Below, in pieces: positions 1 to 9,635 of a stretch of DNA of 64,000 nt. Below the pieces are notes generated by a model that saw nothing but the letters and a program-made list of their open reading frames with translations, ran no database searches and was not told where the DNA came from. The stretch's first letter is position 1; every line of letters begins with the position of its first letter. The DNA is taken from positions 978,501 through 1,042,500 of the forward strand of contig NZ_CP023696.1 in the NCBI RefSeq assembly GCF_008704425.1. The letters run 5' to 3'. Made by a program: the position numbers and the translations under genes. This stretch comes from Streptomyces fradiae ATCC 10745 = DSM 40063. GTDB taxonomy: Bacteria > Actinomycetota > Actinomycetes > Streptomycetales > Streptomycetaceae.

Positions 1-1066
1 TGGTGGCGGGACCGTGGGTGGTGGCGGTCGGCGCGTCGGCGCGGGTGGCGGGGGCGGGCGCGTCCGGGTCCACGACGGCGACCTGGAGGCCCTGTTCGCG
101 CAGGAAGCCGACGGGGACGACGTTCTCGTCGTAGCGTCCGGGCAGCTCGATGCGCATGCGGCCGATCTGCCGGCCGCCGACGGTGTCCATGGCGGCACCG
201 AGGATCGATATGTCGATGTTGTACGTACGGGCGAGCTGGGAGATCACCGGCTGGGTCGCGGCCTCCCCGTGGAAGGTGACGTCCACGACCGTGCGGTCGG
301 GGCCGGTGGCGTGGCCGCTGACCGGGAAGAGCTCGCCGGCGAGCTCGGAGCCGGGGGTGGCCAGGAGCCCGGCGACGGTGCCGGACTCGACGACCCGGCC
401 CTTGCGCATCAGGGCGGCCGAGTCGCAGACCGTCTTGACGACGTCCATCTCGTGGGTGATGAGCAGGACGGTCAGGCCGAGCTGCCGGTTGAGGTCGCGC
501 AGCAGCTGGAGGATGGAGCGGGTGGTCTCCGGGTCCAGCGCGCTGGTCGCCTCGTCGGAGAGGAGGACCTTGGGGTTGCCCGCGAGGGCGCGGGCGATGC
601 CGACGCGCTGCTTCTGGCCGCCGGAGAGCTGGCCGGGGTAGGCCCTGGCCTTGTCGGCGAGGCCCACGAGGTCGAGGAGTTCCAGGGCGCGGCGGGCGCG
701 TTCGGCGCCGGAGACGCCGAGGATCTCCAGGGGCAGCTCGACGTTGTCCTGGACGGTGCGCGACGACAGCAGGTTGAAGTGCTGGAAGACCATGCCGATG
801 CGGCTGCGGGCGCGGCGCAGCTCCTTGCCGGCGCGGTGGCCCCGGCCCGCGAGGGCGGTGAGGTCGGTGCCGTCGACCGTCACGGTGCCGGAGGTGGGGC
901 GCTCCAGGAGGTTGACGCAGCGGATGAGGGAGGACTTGCCGGCGCCGCTCTGGCCGATGACGCCGAACACCTCGCCTTCGCGGACGTGCAGGTCGACGCC
1001 GTCCAGGGCGGTGACCTGGCGGCCGCGCGACTCGTAGACCTTGGTCAGGCCCTTGGTGGTGATCAC
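1..1066 (-). CDS. metN: Methionine ABC transporter ATP-binding protein (3' end outside window)
   Basis: ATPase of the D/L-methionine importer (MetNIQ), acting on the cytoplasmic face of the membrane. From a GTG start at 1066 the protein shows Walker A GQSGAGKS at about residues 38-45, Q-loop VFQHFN, signature LSGGQKQR, and Walker B VLLSDEATSALD. The C-terminal NIL (ligand-sensing) domain contains SQLARTYNIDISILG, which marks MetN rather than a generic amino-acid ATPase. The last visible residues are an Ala/Pro/Thr-rich tail, and the gene runs off the left edge. A GTG at 1081 is an in-frame alternative start; neither has a strong ribosome-binding site. The permease and binding-protein genes would lie outside the window. 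A Met/Cys-rich leader ORF sits upstream. Confidence 0.93.
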   Translation of the reverse strand, partial: MITTKGLTKVYESRGRQVTALDGVDLHVREGEVFGVIGQSGAGKSSLIRCVNLLERPTSGTVTVDGTDLTALAGRGHRAGKELRRARSRIGMVFQHFNLLSSRTVQDNVELPLEILGVSGAERARRALELLDLVGLADKARAYPGQLSGGQKQRVGIARALAGNPKVLLSDEATSALDPETTRSILQLLRDLNRQLGLTVLLITHEMDVVKTVCDSAALMRKGRVVESGTVAGLLATPGSELAGELFPVSGHATGPDRTVVDVTFHGEAATQPVISQLARTYNIDISILGAAMDTVGGRQIGRMRIELPGRYDENVVPVGFLREQGLQVAVVDPDAPAPATRADAPTATTHGPAT

Positions 1067-1306
1067 AGGGGTATCCGTCACTGTCGGGTGCGCGGCGCGG
1101 TGTCCGCCGGGCACGGGGCATTCGTCGTTCCGACACGGGGGCGTCGAGGGGCGCCGACGGGGGCGTCGCGGCGCCGGGCGCGGCGGCCGCGGGGGCGGGG
1201 TGCGCGCGGGGGCGACGCGGTCCTTGACCGGCCGGGCGCGTACCGCCCCGGCTCCGGTGCTCCGCCGTCGGTCTCGCTTCGGGGCGCGAGGCTCGTCAGG
1301 GGCCCT

Positions 1307-1393
1307 CTAGAAGGCGCACATTCGACACATACAACGAGCACCGGGCGTCGTCATCGCCTCGGTCGCGGATACGCGGATGCTCGTCGTGGTCAT
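1307..1393 (-). CDS. Putative Met/Cys-rich leader peptide upstream of metN
   Basis: A 28-codon ORF with ATG at 1393 and TAG at 1307-1309, ending in CMCRMCAF: three Cys and two Met codons in the last eight. It is on the metN strand, with its stop about 240 nt before the metN start. There is no ribosome-binding site; instead a -10-like TTTACT lies at 1400-1405, six bases before the ATG, which predicts a leaderless transcript. Sequence in the 5' part of the ORF (1378-1384) can pair over 7 bp with 1334-1340, just before the Cys/Met run, so ribosome stalling could alter RNA folding. A role in Met/Cys-dependent attenuation is inferred from peptide composition and position. No function is proven. 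Confidence 0.6.
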   Translation of the reverse strand: MTTTSIRVSATEAMTTPGARCMCRMCAF

Positions 1394-1414
1394 GGCGCCA
1401 GTAAAGCAGACGGG

Positions 1415-1450
1415 TCGGCGCGCCGATCCGAGCTGTCCGAATAGCGGACA
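1415..1450. promoter_or_regulatory. Two palindromes upstream of the metN leader ORF
   Basis: A perfect 12-bp palindrome TCGGCGCGCCGA (1415-1426) and an inverted repeat TGTCCG-N5-CGGACA (1434-1450) lie about 15 and 35 bp upstream of the leader -10 element. Their position suits operator sites, but no regulator can be named from sequence. Confidence 0.4.
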
Positions 1451-1679
1451 CGATGTGCACGGTATGCGGACTCCCGGACGGGTGCGCGGGAGGCCGCCCG
1501 CTGCCCGCCGACCCGCTGCGGCCTGCGGGAACGCGGGCCGGCCGCGACGGCGGGCGGAGGGCGCGCCCGAGCCGCGGCCGGCGCGGCCTGTGGTCAAGAC
1601 CACGCGGGCTCCCCGGTCGGGACCACGTGGGTGCGGGGGCGGCCACGGCCGGGGTTTTCGTCCGTAATAGTCTCGCCCC

Positions 1680-2042
1680 ATGCTCAACGCCCTGACCCTC
1701 ACGGTGTCCCTCGCCGCGCTGGCCCTCGCCGCGTGGTGCGGTCTCGCCGCGTACCGGGACCAGCCGACGAAGGACTGGCACTTCATCGGCATGGCCGTGG
1801 TGACCCTGCTCGCGCTGGCCCAGCTCGTGGTGGGCGTGGTGCGGCTGGCGGGGGGCGGGGAGGCCGACGAGGGCACGGCCATCTTCGTGGCGTACCTGCT
1901 GGGCGCCCTCTTCGCGGTGCCCGCGGCGGGGTTCATGTCCCTGGTCGAGCGGAGCCGGTGGGGCTCGGCGACGGTCGCGGCCGGCGCGCTGGTGCTGGCC
2001 GTGCTGGAGGTACGCCTCCACGACATCTGGTGGGAGGGCTGA
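1680..2042 (+). CDS. Small integral membrane protein
   Basis: 120 residues with about four hydrophobic segments (around residues 1-22, 36-57, 66-85 and 95-112). No motif lets me name a function. A -10-like TAGTCT at 1668-1673 is six bases before the ATG, which suggests leaderless transcription. The next gene starts one base after this stop codon and also encodes a membrane protein, so the two are almost certainly co-transcribed and may act together. Confidence 0.75.
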   Translation: MLNALTLTVSLAALALAAWCGLAAYRDQPTKDWHFIGMAVVTLLALAQLVVGVVRLAGGGEADEGTAIFVAYLLGALFAVPAAGFMSLVERSRWGSATVAAGALVLAVLEVRLHDIWWEG

Positions 2043-2043
2043 G

Positions 2044-2451
2044 ATGGCCGCCGAACGGCTGGTCAGGGGACCCGGCATGCTGCTGGTGTGGCTGTACGGG
2101 GTGATGTCGGTCGGCGCGGTGTCGCGCTCCGCCTACCAGATCGCGACCGAGTTCGACCGGGCCCCGCTCGCGTACACGCTGTCGGGGATCGCGGCGGTCG
2201 TGTACGTCTTCATCACCTACACGCTGGTGCGCGGCGGCGAGACCGCCCGCAGGGCGGCGCTCGTGTGCTGCGCCGCCGAGCTGGCGGGCGTGCTCGTCGT
2301 CGGCACCTGGACGGTGCTCGACCCGGCGGCCTTCCCCGACTCCACGGTGTGGTCGGAGTTCGGCTACGGCTACGTGTTCATCCCGGTCCTGCTGCCGGTG
2401 ACCGGGATCCTGTGGCTGCGCCGCGCCCGCCGGGCCGTCCCCGCCGCCTGA
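2044..2451 (+). CDS. Small integral membrane protein
   Basis: 135 residues with four predicted membrane segments (around 10-28, 42-62, 73-95 and 107-126) and a basic C-terminus (LRRARRA). It starts one base after the preceding membrane-protein gene, so translation is probably coupled. I do not recognise the family. It ends five bases before the convergent acetyltransferase gene, with no clear terminator between them. Confidence 0.75.
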   Translation: MAAERLVRGPGMLLVWLYGVMSVGAVSRSAYQIATEFDRAPLAYTLSGIAAVVYVFITYTLVRGGETARRAALVCCAAELAGVLVVGTWTVLDPAAFPDSTVWSEFGYGYVFIPVLLPVTGILWLRRARRAVPAA

Positions 2452-2455
2452 CGGC

Positions 2456-2938
2456 TCAGGCCGCCTTCTCCAGCGTGACCACGGTGACGCTCGGTCCGAC
2501 CTGACGGGTGCTCACCGTCTCGTACCCCTTCCTGCGGTAGAGGCGGAGGTTGCCCTCGCTGCGGTTGCCGGTGAACAGCCGGAACCGCTTGGCCGCGGCC
2601 TCCGCGTCGCGCGCGAAGTGCTGCTCGATCGCGTCCAGGAGGCGCCCGCCGAGGCCGTGCCCGCGCAGCCGGGGGTGGACGATCAGCTTGCCGATGCGGG
2701 CCGTGCCGGTCTCGTCGACCTCGCCGCGCACGGAGGCGACGACCTCGTTCCCGAGGCGGGCGACGAGGGCGTGCCCGCGCGCGATCTCGGCCTTCAGGTC
2801 GTCCAGCGGCTGGGTGAGCGGCTCGATCGAGTAGTCGCCGTACAGCTCGGCCTCGCTTTGGAAGCAGAGGTACTGCAGCTTGAGGATGTGCTCGGCATCG
2901 TCCGCGCTTGCCGCTGAGATGGTCACGCTCATGCCCAT
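2456..2938 (-). CDS. GNAT family N-acetyltransferase
   Basis: 160-residue acetyltransferase of the Gcn5-related fold. The acetyl-CoA pyrophosphate-binding loop is visible as HPRLRGHGLGGRLLDAIE (R-x-x-G-x-G/A pattern), followed by the late motif NLRLYRRKGYE, typical of the last conserved strand-helix. The substrate cannot be predicted. The start at 2938 is chosen because GGAGG lies nine bases upstream; ATG at 2932 is an alternative. The gene is monocistronic, with nearly 500 bp of non-coding DNA upstream. Confidence 0.85.
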   Translation of the reverse strand: MGMSVTISAASADDAEHILKLQYLCFQSEAELYGDYSIEPLTQPLDDLKAEIARGHALVARLGNEVVASVRGEVDETGTARIGKLIVHPRLRGHGLGGRLLDAIEQHFARDAEAAAKRFRLFTGNRSEGNLRLYRRKGYETVSTRQVGPSVTVVTLEKAA

Positions 2939-3281
2939 GTGTGCATGCCTCCGGCTCACCTGATACGCCCTGTCGGTCTACCGCACCCTTCCCGACGGGT
3001 GGGAACGGCAACCCCTGCCGGGAGCATTCTGCGCGGGCATCCCAGGCGGCGGGAACGCATTGTCCGCAAACTGCCCTGTGAGATAGCCAACTTCCCTGTG
3101 ATTACGTGGCCGACGAGGCCCTTCGGTGCCGATAACGAAGCCTGCGGGGATCGGCGGGGGGTGAACGGAGGGTGAGGGAGGGGGTGGGGTGGCGGCGGGG
3201 TGGCGTCCGGACCGGCACCGGTACGGACCAGGCGGGAGGGGCGGGGACCGGTGGTGCGGGACGGACCGGGGTGGGCGGTGG
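2939..3281. other. Gene-free stretch upstream of the acetyltransferase
   Basis: No credible coding sequence. The part near 2950-3140 is less G-rich and must hold the acetyltransferase promoter, but I could not pick a convincing -35/-10 pair. From about 3160 the sequence becomes purine-rich and repetitive on the plus strand and merges into the 17-bp tandem array. Confidence 0.5.
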
Positions 3282-3366
3282 CCCGCCCGGCGCGGGGGCC
3301 CGCCCGGCGCGGGGGCCCGCCCGGCGCGGGGGCCCGCCCGGCGCGGGGGCCCGCCCGGCGCGGGGG
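3282..3366. repeat. Five perfect 17-bp tandem repeats
   Basis: Five uninterrupted copies of a 17-bp unit (CCCGCCCGGCGCGGGGG) at 3282-3298, 3299-3315, 3316-3332, 3333-3349 and 3350-3366, then a partial copy. They lie about 70 bp beyond the 3' end of the phosphodiesterase gene. The unit is itself partly self-complementary, so the RNA could fold. It is not CRISPR-like: there are no spacers. Confidence 0.9.
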
Positions 3367-3433
3367 CCCGCGGGAGCGACGCGCGGCCGGACGGCGCGTC
3401 GTCCCCGCGGGCGGCGGGTCAGCGGGCGGCGGG

Positions 3434-4618
3434 TCAGCGGGCGCGGTGGTCGGCGGCGGCGAGCAGGCCCGTGTCGGGCTGGTCGGTGAAGATGCCGTCG
3501 ATGCCCGTGGCGAAGTAGGCCCGGTACGCGCCGAAGACGTCCCCGTAGGCGTTCGGGTCCGTGCCGCGCCGGAAGTCCGCGGGCAGGAAGCCGTTCTCGT
3601 TGCGCAGCGTGTACGGGTGGAGGACCAGGCCGCGCGCGTGGGCGTCCCGCACCAGCGTGGTCGGCTCGCCCAGCCGGCCGTCCGGGCCCTTGGGGACGAC
3701 CAGGTCGAGGAGCGGGCCGATGCCCTGCGCGAAGGAGGCGATCCAGTCCAGGCCGCCCGGGGTCACCAGGTCGGCGACGGTCCGCGGGTCGCCCGCCTCG
3801 ACGAAGTCGTACGGGCGGTCGTCGGGCGTCCACAGCAGCACCACGCGCGGGGTGCCGACCAGCCGCGCCATGCGCCGCATGCTCGTCGGCTCGAAGGACT
3901 GCAGGAAGGTGGGCGAGTCGGCGCGGTGCCGGCCGTAGCGGCGCAGCAGCTTCGCGAGGCGCTCCTCCAGACCGAGGCCGATCCCGCGGAAGTAGGTGGG
4001 GTGCTTGGTCTCGACATGCAGCCACACCGGGTGCCCGCGGCGGCGGCCCTCCTTCTCGGCCCAGCGGAGCACCTCCTCGAAGCTGGGCACGGTCCAGCGG
4101 CCGTCGTAGAGCGTGTTGTCCGGGCGGGTGCCGGGGATGCGCTCCTTGGCGCGCAGCGTCTTCAGCTCGGCGAGCGTGAAGTCCTCGGTGAACCAGCCGG
4201 TGATGCGCTGGCCGTCGACGGTCTTCGTGGTGCGGCGGGAGGCGAACTCGGGGTGGTCGGCGACGTCCGTGGTGCCGCTGATGTCGTTCTCGTGACGGCA
4301 CACCAGATGGCCGTCGCGGGTCGGCACGAGGTCCTGCTCGATGACGTCGGCGCCCATGTCGAGGGCGAGCTGGTAGGCGCCGAGGGTGTGCTCGGGGCGG
4401 TAGCCGCTGGCGCCCCGGTGGGCGATGACCGCGGGGACGGGCAGGCCCCGGTGGGCGCCGCCGCGCGCGCCCGCGCCGGCGGCGGCGGTGGCGGCGGACC
4501 CCGCGGGGGCGGCCACCGCCGCGGCGGCGCCGGCGGTGGAGACGGCGGCCGCGGTGGTCAGCGCCGCCGCTCCCAGTACGGTCCGGCGGGCGGGACTCCT
4601 GCGCGCACCCTGAGTCAT
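3434..4618 (-). CDS. Exported glycerophosphodiester phosphodiesterase
   Basis: 394-residue enzyme that hydrolyses glycerophosphodiesters to glycerol-3-phosphate and an alcohol, outside the membrane. The N-terminus has a twin-arginine-like signal (RRTVLG followed by an Ala-rich hydrophobic stretch to about residue 50). The GDPD catalytic core follows: VIAHRGASGYRPEHT, then ADVIEQDLVPTRDGHLVCRHE, which supplies the conserved His, Glu and Asp metal and acid-base residues. The C-terminus has GIDGIFTDQPD, typical of the family. Start at 4618 is supported by GGAGGAG just upstream. The gene probably helps recover phosphate or lipid head groups and appears monocistronic. Confidence 0.93.
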   Translation of the reverse strand: MTQGARRSPARRTVLGAAALTTAAAVSTAGAAAAVAAPAGSAATAAAGAGARGGAHRGLPVPAVIAHRGASGYRPEHTLGAYQLALDMGADVIEQDLVPTRDGHLVCRHENDISGTTDVADHPEFASRRTTKTVDGQRITGWFTEDFTLAELKTLRAKERIPGTRPDNTLYDGRWTVPSFEEVLRWAEKEGRRRGHPVWLHVETKHPTYFRGIGLGLEERLAKLLRRYGRHRADSPTFLQSFEPTSMRRMARLVGTPRVVLLWTPDDRPYDFVEAGDPRTVADLVTPGGLDWIASFAQGIGPLLDLVVPKGPDGRLGEPTTLVRDAHARGLVLHPYTLRNENGFLPADFRRGTDPNAYGDVFGAYRAYFATGIDGIFTDQPDTGLLAAADHRAR

Positions 4619-4856
4619 GAAGGCTCCTCCACTGAACGTTTCCAAGGTTTCGGCCCGGCGGGCGCGGCCGATCGTAGGCGCCCGCGCGTGACGAGCGGCA
4701 GACCCCGGGCGAACGCCGGGGAAACGGGGATCGACACCGCGTAGCGGGCGGTCAACCCGATGTGCGGTGGGGGGTGACTCGCGAGTATCGTCCTCACCTG
4801 CACAGACATCGTCGGCCGTGTCAGGACCGCGACCGCTCACGACACCGGAGGACTCG

Positions 4857-5528
4857 TTGTCCCGCTTCGCGCTCATCAAGTCAGTGATCGGCCCGGTCAT
4901 GCGGCTGATGTTCCGCTTCCGGGTGGAGGGCGCCGAGAGGATCCCCGCGACGGGTCCGGTGATCCTGGCGGGCAACCACCTGACCTTCATCGACTCCATG
5001 ATCCTGCCGCTGGTCGTGGACCGGCAGGTGTTCTTCATCGGCAAGGACGAGTACGTCACCGGCAAGGGCCTGAAGGGCCGGCTGATGGCCTGGTTCTTCA
5101 CCGGGGTCGGCATGATCCCGGTGGACCGGGACGGGGCGGGCGCCGCCGTGGCCGCGCTGAACACGGGCCGCCGGGTGCTGGAGGAGGGCAAGGTCTTCGG
5201 CATCTACCCGGAGGGCACCCGCTCCCCCGACGGGCGGCTGTACCGGGGGCGTACGGGCATCGCGCGGCTGACGCTGATGACGGGCGCGCCGGTCGTGCCG
5301 TTCGCGCTGATCGGCACGGACAAGCTGCAGCCGGGCGGGGCGGGGCTGCCCCGGCCGGGCCGGGTGACGGTCCGGTTCGGCGAGCCGATGGAGTTCTCCC
5401 GCTACGAGGGCATGGACCGCGACCGGTACGTGCTGCGGGCGGTGACGGACTCCGTGATGACGGAGGTCATGCGGCTGTCGGGGCAGGAGTACGTGGACAT
5501 GTACGCCACGAAGGCGAAGGCGGCCTGA
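4857..5528 (+). CDS. 1-acyl-glycerol-3-phosphate acyltransferase (PlsC family)
   Basis: 223-residue membrane-associated acyltransferase of phospholipid synthesis. The HX4D motif is present as NHLTFID and the glycerophosphate-binding motif as YPEGTRSPDG, with PVVPFALIGTDKL further on. I choose the TTG at 4857 because CGGAGGA lies six bases upstream and the protein then starts at the family's usual point; the reading frame extends further upstream without support. It is divergent from the phosphodiesterase gene, with about 240 bp shared for promoters, and ends before a strong hairpin terminator. Confidence 0.92.
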   Translation: MSRFALIKSVIGPVMRLMFRFRVEGAERIPATGPVILAGNHLTFIDSMILPLVVDRQVFFIGKDEYVTGKGLKGRLMAWFFTGVGMIPVDRDGAGAAVAALNTGRRVLEEGKVFGIYPEGTRSPDGRLYRGRTGIARLTLMTGAPVVPFALIGTDKLQPGGAGLPRPGRVTVRFGEPMEFSRYEGMDRDRYVLRAVTDSVMTEVMRLSGQEYVDMYATKAKAA

Positions 5529-5579
5529 CCGCCACGCCCGGCCGGGCGCCGGACACCGCGGGCCGGGCGCCCGACAGGT

Positions 5580-5628
5580 GGAAGGGCCGCGCCCCCCGGC
5601 GCTGATCGCCGGGGGGCGCGGCCCTTCC
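5580..5628. terminator. Bidirectional hairpin terminator
   Basis: A perfect 22-bp inverted repeat (arms 5580-5601 and 5607-5628) with a five-base loop CTGAT, between the convergent acyltransferase and MFS genes. There is no long T-run, as is usual for actinobacterial terminators. Confidence 0.9.
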
Positions 5629-5659
5629 CGCTGCGCTCCGGCCCCGCGGGCGCCGGGGC

Positions 5660-7207
5660 TCACGGGTGCCCGGCGGCGCCGTCCTCCAGCTTCTGGCCGC
5701 GCAGCAGCCGCCAGGCCGCCGCGGCCGTCACCAGCAGGACCGCCGCGCCCACGGCCGCCGCGCCGCGCAGGCCGTCCACGAACGCGTACTGCGCGGCGGT
5801 GACGAGCGCCTCGGCGGATCGTTCCGGCAGCGCCGAGGCGGCCTCCACGGCGCCGCCCAGGGACTCCCGCGCGGCGGCCACCGCGTCGGCGGGCACCCCG
5901 GCCGGGGCGGCGAAGTCCCGGTACACCCCGGTCACGATGGAGCCGAGCACGGCGATGCCGAGGGCCGCGCCCAGTTCGTACGCGGTCTCGGAGACGGCGG
6001 ACGCCGCGCCGGCCTGCTCCTTGGGGACGCTCGACAGGATGACGTCGGCGGTCACGGTGAACGACAGGCCCGCGCCGACGCCGACGGCGAGCAGCGAGGC
6101 GCCCAGCACCGGGTAGCCGGTGTCCTTGCCCAGCACGGTCAGCGCGGCCAGGGCGAGGCCGACCGCGGCGAGCCCGCAGGAGACCACGGACCGCACGGAG
6201 AACCGCCGTGCGGCCGTACCGGCGACGAGGCCCGCGCCGACGGCGCCCAGCGCGGCGGGCAGTTCGGCGAGGCCGGCCTGCAGGGGGCTGCGCCCCTGGA
6301 CCAGCTGGAGGAACTGGGACAGGAAGAAGATGAGCCCGGCCAGCCCCAGGATGGTCAGCAGGTCGGCGAGGACCGCGCCGGAGAAGCCCCGGTGCCGGAA
6401 GAGGCGCATGTCCAGCAGCGGCGCCGGGAGGGTGAGCTGGCGGCGTACGAACCCGAAGAGCGCGCCGGCGCCGACCGCGGCGGCGGCGAACACGTCCGGG
6501 CGGGCGCCGTGCGCGGCGGCCTCCTTGATCGCGTAGACGACGCCGATCATGCCGACGAGGGACAGCACGACGCTCGGCAGGTCCCAGGGGCCGGGCGCGG
6601 GGTTCTTCGACTCGGGGATGAACCGCACGCCGACGACGACGAGGACGGCCATCACGGGCAGGTTGATCAGGAAGACCGAGCCCCACCAGAAGTGCTCCAG
6701 CAGCAGGCCGCCGACGACCGGCCCGACGGCCGCGCCCGCCGACGCCATGGCGCCCCAGACGCCGATGGCGAGGCTCCGCTCGCGCGGGTCGTGGAAGAGG
6801 TTGCGGATCAGCGCGAGCGTCGACGGCATGAGGGTCGCCCCCGCGACGCCGAGCAGCGCCCGCGCGGCGATCATCATCTCGGGCGTGGTGGCGTACGCGT
6901 TGAGCACGGACACCGCGCCGAAGGCGGTCGCGCCGGTCAGCAGCAGCTTCTTGCGGCCGATGCGGTCGCCGAGGCTGCCCATCGAGACGAGGAGACCGGC
7001 GATGACGAAGGAGTAGACGTCGCCGATCCACAGCAGCTGCGTGCCCGACGGCCGCAGGTCCTCGCTGAGGTACGGCGTGGCCAGGCCGAGCACGGTGGCG
7101 TCGACGGCGACCAGCAGCACGGCGAGGGCCAGGACGGCGAGCGCCAGCCAGCGGCCCGGCCTGCGGACGGTCTGCGGGGCCTCGGCGGCCCGTACGTCGG
7201 GGGTCAT
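5660..7207 (-). CDS. MFS drug-efflux transporter, DHA2 (14-TM, EmrB/QacA) family
   Basis: 515-residue proton-coupled exporter. Family features include an early VDATVLGLATP stretch in TM1, loop motif GSLGDRIGRKKLLLTGA (motif A), RALLGVAGATLMP, and the antiporter-type GAAVGPVVGG. Length and hydrophobicity fit 14 membrane segments. The start overlaps the stop of the TetR gene by four bases (ATGA), so the two are translated together and the regulator very likely controls the pump. The substrate is unknown; antibiotics or toxic metabolites are usual for this family. Confidence 0.92.
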   Translation of the reverse strand: MTPDVRAAEAPQTVRRPGRWLALAVLALAVLLVAVDATVLGLATPYLSEDLRPSGTQLLWIGDVYSFVIAGLLVSMGSLGDRIGRKKLLLTGATAFGAVSVLNAYATTPEMMIAARALLGVAGATLMPSTLALIRNLFHDPRERSLAIGVWGAMASAGAAVGPVVGGLLLEHFWWGSVFLINLPVMAVLVVVGVRFIPESKNPAPGPWDLPSVVLSLVGMIGVVYAIKEAAAHGARPDVFAAAAVGAGALFGFVRRQLTLPAPLLDMRLFRHRGFSGAVLADLLTILGLAGLIFFLSQFLQLVQGRSPLQAGLAELPAALGAVGAGLVAGTAARRFSVRSVVSCGLAAVGLALAALTVLGKDTGYPVLGASLLAVGVGAGLSFTVTADVILSSVPKEQAGAASAVSETAYELGAALGIAVLGSIVTGVYRDFAAPAGVPADAVAAARESLGGAVEAASALPERSAEALVTAAQYAFVDGLRGAAAVGAAVLLVTAAAAWRLLRGQKLEDGAAGHP

Positions 7208-7752
7208 CGCTCCACGCTCCTGCGCGCTCCGCCGAGCAGCAGCTCGACGATCATGTACGAGAAGTCCTTGCCGGCGACCCGGCCGTCCTGGACGGCCCAG
7301 GCGCAGCCGCCGACGAGGCTGTACAGCGCCTCGGTCAGCCAGGCGGGGGTGAGGTCGATCCGGAACTCGCCCCGCTCCTGGCCGCGCCGGAACAGCGCGG
7401 AGACCCGGGCGTCGAGCCGGGCCCAGCCCTCGTTGACGTCGCCTTCGAAGAGCTGGTTCTCGGTGACGAGGAAGGACAGCAGTCCGGCGACCGGCTCCAC
7501 CCCGGCGACGAGGCGCCGCAGGGCGTCCTCCGCGCGGTCCTCGTCGAGCCGGGCCGCGTCGAGCGCGGCCTCGAACTCCTGGATGCCCAGCTCCTCCAGC
7601 GCCCGCACCAGGGCGTCCCGCCCGGCGAAGTGCCGGTGCAGCGTCGCCCGGCCGATGCCGGCCGCGCGGGCGACCTCGTCCATGGTGGCGGTCGCCTTGC
7701 GCGAGAGCAGCGCGGCGGCGGCGCGCAGTACCTGGTCACGATCCACACTCAT
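7204..7752 (-). CDS. TetR family transcriptional regulator
   Basis: 182-residue repressor. The helix-turn-helix occupies about residues 24-44 (TMDEVARAAGIGRATLHRHF); the remainder is the ligand-binding and dimerisation domain. The start at 7752 gives MSVDRDQ, and a -10-like TATGGT (7759-7764 on the complement) lies six bases upstream, suggesting a leaderless transcript. A near-perfect operator sits just upstream. The gene overlaps the downstream efflux pump by four bases, so the pair is probably autoregulated and induced by the pump's substrate. Confidence 0.92.
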   Translation of the reverse strand: MSVDRDQVLRAAAALLSRKATATMDEVARAAGIGRATLHRHFAGRDALVRALEELGIQEFEAALDAARLDEDRAEDALRRLVAGVEPVAGLLSFLVTENQLFEGDVNEGWARLDARVSALFRRGQERGEFRIDLTPAWLTEALYSLVGGCAWAVQDGRVAGKDFSYMIVELLLGGARRSVER

Positions 7753-7789
7753 GAGACAACCATAGCCTGAATGAGACATGAACGTCTCA
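7751..7789. promoter_or_regulatory. Probable TetR operator and promoter
   Basis: A perfect inverted repeat TGAGAC-N6-GTCTCA at 7772-7789, plus a further half-site ATGAGACA at 7751-7758 repeating the one at 7771-7778. It overlaps or abuts the -10 element (TATGGT on the minus strand, 7759-7764) of the TetR-pump operon, so binding would block transcription. No other regulator gene is nearby. Confidence 0.7.
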
Positions 7790-7980
7790 CGCAAGTGGCT
7801 GACGCCTCACTGCACGGGGGACGGGCGCCGCACGGGAGGGCGGGCGCCGCACGGGGGCGCTGCACGGGGGGGCGGGCGCCGTACGGAGGGGCGGGTAGGC
7901 TCCCTGCCGGGCGTGGGGGCGGGCGGGTCCGCTCCGGGCGGTGGCACGGAGACGGTCCGCGCCGGAGGGGCCCGGAAACG

Positions 7981-8009
7981 CCGGAAGGCCCCGTGGCGGG
8001 GCCTTCCGG
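7981..8009. terminator. Hairpin terminator downstream of argH
   Basis: 12-bp arms CCGGAAGGCCCC (7981-7992) and its complement (7998-8009) around a GTGGC loop, starting about 35 bp after the argH stop. The rest of the gap up to the TetR region (about 7800-7980) holds G-rich degenerate repeats of a GGGCGCCGCACGG-like unit and no gene. Confidence 0.85.
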
Positions 8010-8045
8010 GAGGGCATGGGGGGCGTGCGTACGGGCCCGCGCGGG

Positions 8046-9635
<1,590 letters not shown>

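Noticed and set aside
1066..1306. SAM riboswitch upstream of metN
   Set aside because: I looked for SAM-I and SAM-IV core segments and did not find them; the leader ORF is the better candidate for control.
3282..3366. CRISPR-like array
   Set aside because: The repeats are contiguous with no spacers and no cas genes are present.
3200..4744. Long plus-strand open frame opposite the phosphodiesterase gene
   Set aside because: Low-complexity Arg/Gly/Val peptide without domain, opposite a gene with a full catalytic set; high-G+C shadow.
5666..7765. 699-codon plus-strand frame opposite the MFS and TetR genes
   Set aside because: Rich in Arg/Gly/His and Gln, no recognisable fold; both minus-strand genes have clear family motifs.
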